Positions 7,488-10,193 of a stretch of DNA of 10,193 bases are shown in pieces (within the stretch, counting starts at the first letter, position 1; each line of letters starts with the position of its first letter). Source of the stretch: Sinorhizobium fredii USDA 257 (GTDB taxonomy: Bacteria; Pseudomonadota; Alphaproteobacteria; Rhizobiales; Rhizobiaceae); assembly GCF_000265205.3 (NCBI RefSeq), contig NT_187166.1:1-10193 (forward strand). Reading direction: 5' to 3'. Both the position numbers and the translations under genes were made by a program. The notes under the pieces are model-generated. The model ran no database searches and was not told the origin of the DNA. It saw nothing but the letters and a program-made list of their open reading frames with translations.

Positions 7488-8135
7488 TTAATGATTCTGA
7501 GGAAGCGAGCGGATTATAAATCCGCGGTCGTGCAAGGCAGGGATGAGACGAGACAACGCCGCCACCGTCTGGTCGCGAAAACTGGCGTCAGTGTTCGCCA
7601 ACTCGTCGGGAGGGCACCCATCGTGCAGGAGAATGATTGAACCGGGCCGGACCGAGGCGAGTACCGCATCGACGATTGCGTCGATACCGGGGCGGGACCA
7701 GTCCCGCGGGTCCACAGACCAGTGCACAGCCGCCAGTCCAGCGTTTGCCGATGTTGTCAGCACGTCATCGCTCCAAATTCCGTAAGGCGCACGTATGTGC
7801 CGCACCGAAGCCTCGGGGCAGGCCATCCTGATGGCCCTGTTCGCCTCGAGTACTTGGCGTTCCACGTCCCGACGTCCGCAGGCAGACAGGTCCGGATGGG
7901 TCATTGTATGGTTGGCGACCTCGTGCCCTTGCGCAACCATGCGTCGGATGAGTTGCGGCCGGTCCTTAGCATAAGCCCCGATGACGAAGAAAGTCGCCGG
8001 GACACGGTGTTCGGCCAGCACATCGAGGACCTCAGGGGTAAAAACCGGGTTAGGACCGTCGTCGAAGGTCAGGTAGACGCTCGGGGCCCCAGTGCCGCTT
8101 CTGGGCACTGTCCGGAGATAGTCAAGCTGTTTCAT
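7488..8135 (-). CDS. nodB: NodB, chitooligosaccharide N-deacetylase
   Basis: NodB removes the N-acetyl group from the terminal non-reducing GlcNAc of the oligomer made by NodC, opening that amine for NodA. It is a 215-residue family 4 polysaccharide deacetylase with all five NodB-domain motifs: TFDDGPNP (metal-binding aspartates), HTMTHPDL (metal-binding histidines), RAPYG, the DPRDWSRPG region, and IILLHD near the end. I chose the ATG at 8135 ([13 protein letters not shown]), the usual NodB N-terminus. It overlaps the nodA stop as ATGA (8132-8135), which implies translational coupling. The upstream in-frame codons run through the end of nodA and are not part of it. The frame is intact and full length. 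Confidence 0.97.
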   Translation of the reverse strand: MKQLDYLRTVPRSGTGAPSVYLTFDDGPNPVFTPEVLDVLAEHRVPATFFVIGAYAKDRPQLIRRMVAQGHEVANHTMTHPDLSACGRRDVERQVLEANRAIRMACPEASVRHIRAPYGIWSDDVLTTSANAGLAAVHWSVDPRDWSRPGIDAIVDAVLASVRPGSIILLHDGCPPDELANTDASFRDQTVAALSRLIPALHDRGFIIRSLPQNH

Positions 8136-8722
8136 AGTTCCGGACCGTTTCGTTCGATCAGTGTGCCGGATGGCCATTCGCTCATTGGACGTCCAATCGG
8201 AAAGACCACAACGAGTACGTCTTCAGTGCGCGTTGGCGGCAGGTTGAGATAGACATCTGAAAGGGTGGACCGCACGCGAACGCCAGCCACAATTGTACCG
8301 AGACCGTTTCGGCAGAGTCTGCCCACAAGCTTGTACAGCGCGTGTCGAACGGCGCCAAATGCGAACGGAACGCCAAGCTGCTGCAGCACCGGATACATGA
8401 CGCGGATGGAGTGGTTGAGCCCGAGTCCTTCGAGGTCCGGGCGAACCCCCCACAAACCCAGTTCCGCCACCAACAGATCGGCATCGCCCACCCTGATAAA
8501 GCGGCGCAACAGCCCCATGTGAGCAGCCACTCCGTGAGCGTCGTAGCCGATTACACGGAACTCCGGCCTTGCTCCGGCCCAACTGTGCCCACCTTCAAAT
8601 GGTCTTGCGTTGAACGTCCCGGTCGGTCCATAGGTCTTCCGGAAGAACTCAGCGAGTTCAGTGTGGTCGGAGAGCTCCAGCTCATTTTCCCAGCACAGTT
8701 TCCACCGCATCTGAGGACGCAT
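8132..8722 (-). CDS. nodA: NodA, Nod factor N-acyltransferase
   Basis: NodA transfers a fatty acyl chain to the free amine left by NodB, giving the lipochitooligosaccharide. It is a cytosolic protein found in essentially all classical nodulating rhizobia. The protein has 196 residues, the standard length. It starts [20 protein letters not shown] and contains the conserved blocks [46 protein letters not shown] and, near the end, [21 protein letters not shown] chose the ATG at 8722 by family length and because GGAG lies 10 bases upstream; the frame stays open further upstream but the added residues are not NodA-like. It is the first gene of the operon, 235 bases downstream of the nod box. No defect is seen. 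Confidence 0.97.
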   Translation of the reverse strand: MRPQMRWKLCWENELELSDHTELAEFFRKTYGPTGTFNARPFEGGHSWAGARPEFRVIGYDAHGVAAHMGLLRRFIRVGDADLLVAELGLWGVRPDLEGLGLNHSIRVMYPVLQQLGVPFAFGAVRHALYKLVGRLCRNGLGTIVAGVRVRSTLSDVYLNLPPTRTEDVLVVVFPIGRPMSEWPSGTLIERNGPEL

Positions 8723-8957
8723 ATCCAAAGAACTCCACATCTTGCTGCTTCTTGAAACGTACATCAAACGTCCGAAGTGGCCGGGGTCGATGGACGCCCG
8801 ACACTGTCGTCGAACCCGCATTGCGGACCAAGTTGGTTGTTATAACCTGCACAGTGAGTGGGGGACATTTCCCGACCTTCCCGTATCACTCGCAAATCTC
8901 TACCAGCGACACACTTGATTTCTTCAAACGTGAGCATCTTCTAATAGTGATTGGACG
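8723..8957 (-). promoter_or_regulatory. Long leader between nod box and nodA
   Basis: This 235-base stretch should contain the transcription start (normally about 25-30 bases downstream of a nod box) and an untranslated leader of roughly 200 bases. The nodA frame is open through part of it without a credible start. I see no other gene, terminator or second nod box. Confidence 0.5.
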
Positions 8958-9004
8958 GATCCGTAAAATTGATTGTTTGGATTATATCCATTCATACTGT
9001 GGAT
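8958..9004 (-). promoter_or_regulatory. nod box, NodD-binding promoter element of the nod operon
   Basis: The 47-base minus-strand element begins ATCCACAGTATGAATG at 9004. It contains ATCCAAACAATCAATTTTAC, matching the strongest block of the nod box consensus (ATCCAAACAATCGATTTTAC) with one difference, and ends GGATC where CAATC is usual. The two half-elements keep normal spacing. The orientation reads toward nodA. NodD, a LysR-type regulator whose gene is not in this window, should bind here and activate transcription with plant flavonoids. The second ATC-N9-GAT half reads ATC-N9-AAT, and the downstream end is weaker than consensus. Confidence 0.88.
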
Positions 9005-9129
9005 ACACCCGGCCCAAGTCTCCCTGCTAGCAACGGTTGATGAACGAACCCGACACCGCGGCGGGAGCATCAGCTTCGGCCAGCCAATCACGGGCGTGCG
9101 GCCACGCTCTCGAAAACAAGGAAGTTGGA
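9005..9129. other. Junction between nod box and hemN remnant, no gene seen
   Basis: Homology to hemN has faded here on the minus strand, and no reading frame has a recognisable product. It probably represents decayed sequence left when the nod operon and the hemN fragment were brought together. No terminator or repeat stands out. Confidence 0.4.
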
Positions 9130-9912
9130 TCAAAGAACAGGCTGAGACTTGGCCGCCAACGGCAAAGAAGCTAATACCGCTACTGCTCCCGCGCCGTTCG
9201 GCAGATACGTTTCGGCCACAGCCACGGCTTGTTCGGCTCGGGCAGCTATATCAGGCAGTGCCGTCTCGTCGATCATGATGCGCTGATTTTTCCTGTAGGA
9301 TGGAACGTGGGCGTAGCCAAATACGGCAAGCCGGTCGCGGCGCATTGCGACCGCTGCCGTCGCGCTCTGAACGCAGGACTGCACGGTCTGGTGCGGGAGG
9401 CCGTACATGAGGTCGAAGTTGATGCGACTTATCCCAATCCGGCGCAGGTTTTCAATAGCCGCGGTCGTCTGCGCCTTTCTCTGGACCCGGTTGGTTGCTT
9501 TTTGAACAATGGGATCAAAGCTTTGCACGCCGAGACTCACGTGGCTTACCTCGGCCGCTCCTAAGGCTTCGGCCATCTCGGCCGTGAAGGTGCGCGGCTC
9601 GATCTCGACAGCGATGGTTTTCCTGAAGGCGAAACTGCGACGCAGAAGATCCATCAGAGCCAGAAAATCTTCTGGCTTGATGATGGTTGGTGTTCCACCG
9701 CCGAAGTGCACGTCGCTCACGGGCAGCGCCTGCGGCGCTTGGGCTGCTACCAAACTTATCTCCTCACTAGCGCCGTCAGATAGTCGAGGATCGATGCGTC
9801 TCGACGAGTTATGCTGTTGGGAAATCCGCAATACCAGCACATCGACCGACAGATCGGAATGTGGAGATACAACGACACCGGATCTGACGCCGGCAAGTTC
9901 CTCAGCCACCCC
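9130..9912 (-). pseudogene. hemN-like oxygen-independent coproporphyrinogen III oxidase remnant
   Basis: HemN is a radical-SAM enzyme that decarboxylates coproporphyrinogen III in anaerobic heme synthesis. Homology starts abruptly at about 9912 as WLRNLPASDPVSLYLHIPIC; the N-terminus is missing at the IS630-type end. The iron-sulfur motif CRSMCWYC is at 9828-9851, in a frame that stops a few codons later. At 9763-9764 one base seems lost (AG GAG where AGG GAG is expected). The protein then continues in the next frame: EISLVAAQAPQALP, the SAM-binding VHFGGGTPT, VSHVSLGVQSFD, INFDLMYGLPHQT and FGYAHVPSY. After about 9190 the match fades and the usual IGxDHFA block and C-terminal domain are absent. 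The gene is thus truncated at both ends and frameshifted, and surely inactive. An apparent open frame starting at 9909 is only an artefact of the shift. Intact hemN copies elsewhere would provide the function. Confidence 0.85.
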
Positions 9913-9915
9913 TTA

Positions 9916-10193
9916 CTAGTGGATGGAATCTAACACTTGGTGCCCCCGTTTGACGGCAGCGATGATTTTGTCGGGATCGGCGGTCCAGGTGAAGGGCTTG
10001 GGTTGTTGGTTGTGCTCTGTAAGGAAGCGGTTGATGGCGGCCTGGAGGTCAACGACCGAATGAAAGACGCCGCGCTTGAGGCGACGCTTCGACAGTTTGG
10101 CGAAGAAGCCCTCGACGGCGTTGAGCCACGAGCAGGACGTCGGCGTGAAGTGGAAGGTAAAGCGCTGATGGCGGTCGAGCCAGGCGCGCACCT
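9916..10193 (-). mobile_element. IS630-family transposase, C-terminal part, partial at window edge
   Basis: The minus-strand frame runs in from the right window edge to a TAG at 9916-9918. It contains FTPTSCSWLNAVEGFFAKLS, the signature around the third catalytic residue (the E of the DDE triad) in IS630-type transposases, and ends RGHQVLDSIH. Only about 91 C-terminal residues are visible; the first two aspartates would lie off the window. IS630 elements insert at TA; TA dinucleotides lie at 9914-9915 and 9917-9918 beside the point where hemN homology begins. The element (or its remnant) probably truncated hemN. I cannot define its terminal inverted repeat, and the stop lies almost at the hemN junction, so the end may be shortened. 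Confidence 0.82.

Noticed and set aside
8950..8966. A 9-base insertion around GGATCC splitting the nod box
   Set aside because: Without any insertion, the 47-base element aligns at consensus length with a few mismatches at its end, which is the simpler reading.
9130..9909. 259-residue frame as an intact radical-SAM protein
   Set aside because: Its first 60 or so residues are out of frame relative to hemN homology and lack the cysteine triad; the C-terminus is also missing.
1..10193. CRISPR array, tRNA, rRNA or defence-system genes
   Set aside because: No repeat-spacer pattern, cloverleaf or rRNA-like sequence, and no recognisable defence protein was seen.

Overview
The window is part of a rhizobial symbiosis region, most probably from the symbiotic plasmid of an Ensifer (Sinorhizobium) fredii / NGR234-type strain. 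Six adjacent minus-strand genes are recognisable as nodA, nodB, nodC, nodI, nodJ and nolO, followed by an FkbM-type methyltransferase that fits noeI. The order nodABCIJ-nolO-noeI, with no nodS or nodU between nodC and nodI, is the arrangement I know from the NGR234/fredii group. It differs from the nodABCSUIJ order of Bradyrhizobium and R. tropici. The assignment rests on protein motifs and gene order read by eye, not on a database search.

Layout from left to right. 1-145: remnant of an IS91-type transposase, running off the window edge. 149-663: no convincing gene. 664-939 (+): a small gene for an exported, Cys- and Ser-rich peptide with a good ribosome binding site; function unknown. 940-1204: intergenic, with a possible decayed MarR-like regulator fragment. 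1205-8722 (-): the nod operon, read right to left as nodA, nodB, nodC, nodI, nodJ, nolO, noeI. 8723-8957: long operon leader. 8958-9004: nod box, the NodD binding site that should switch the operon on in response to plant flavonoids. 9130-9912 (-): a decayed radical-SAM coproporphyrinogen oxidase (hemN) remnant. 9916-10193 (-): C-terminal end of an IS630-type transposase, which truncates the hemN remnant and runs off the window.

How the genes work together. NodC polymerises N-acetylglucosamine into a chitin oligomer, NodB removes the acetyl group from the terminal non-reducing sugar, and NodA attaches the fatty acid there. NolO (3-O-carbamoylation at the non-reducing end) and NoeI (2-O-methylation of the fucose on the reducing end) decorate the Nod factor. 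NodI and NodJ form the ABC exporter.

The main surprises are single-base frameshifts. nolO is broken by an apparent one-base loss near 3924-3926. nodJ is broken by an apparent extra base in a run of six A (T on the coding strand) at 4427-4432. The hemN remnant also carries a one-base loss near 9763. Whether the nolO and nodJ shifts are real decay or read errors decides whether this strain can carbamoylate and efficiently export Nod factors. I found no evidence of a wholly new system. The items most worth following up are the two frameshifts, the secreted small peptide, the degenerate nod box and a possible PqqD-like tail on NolO.
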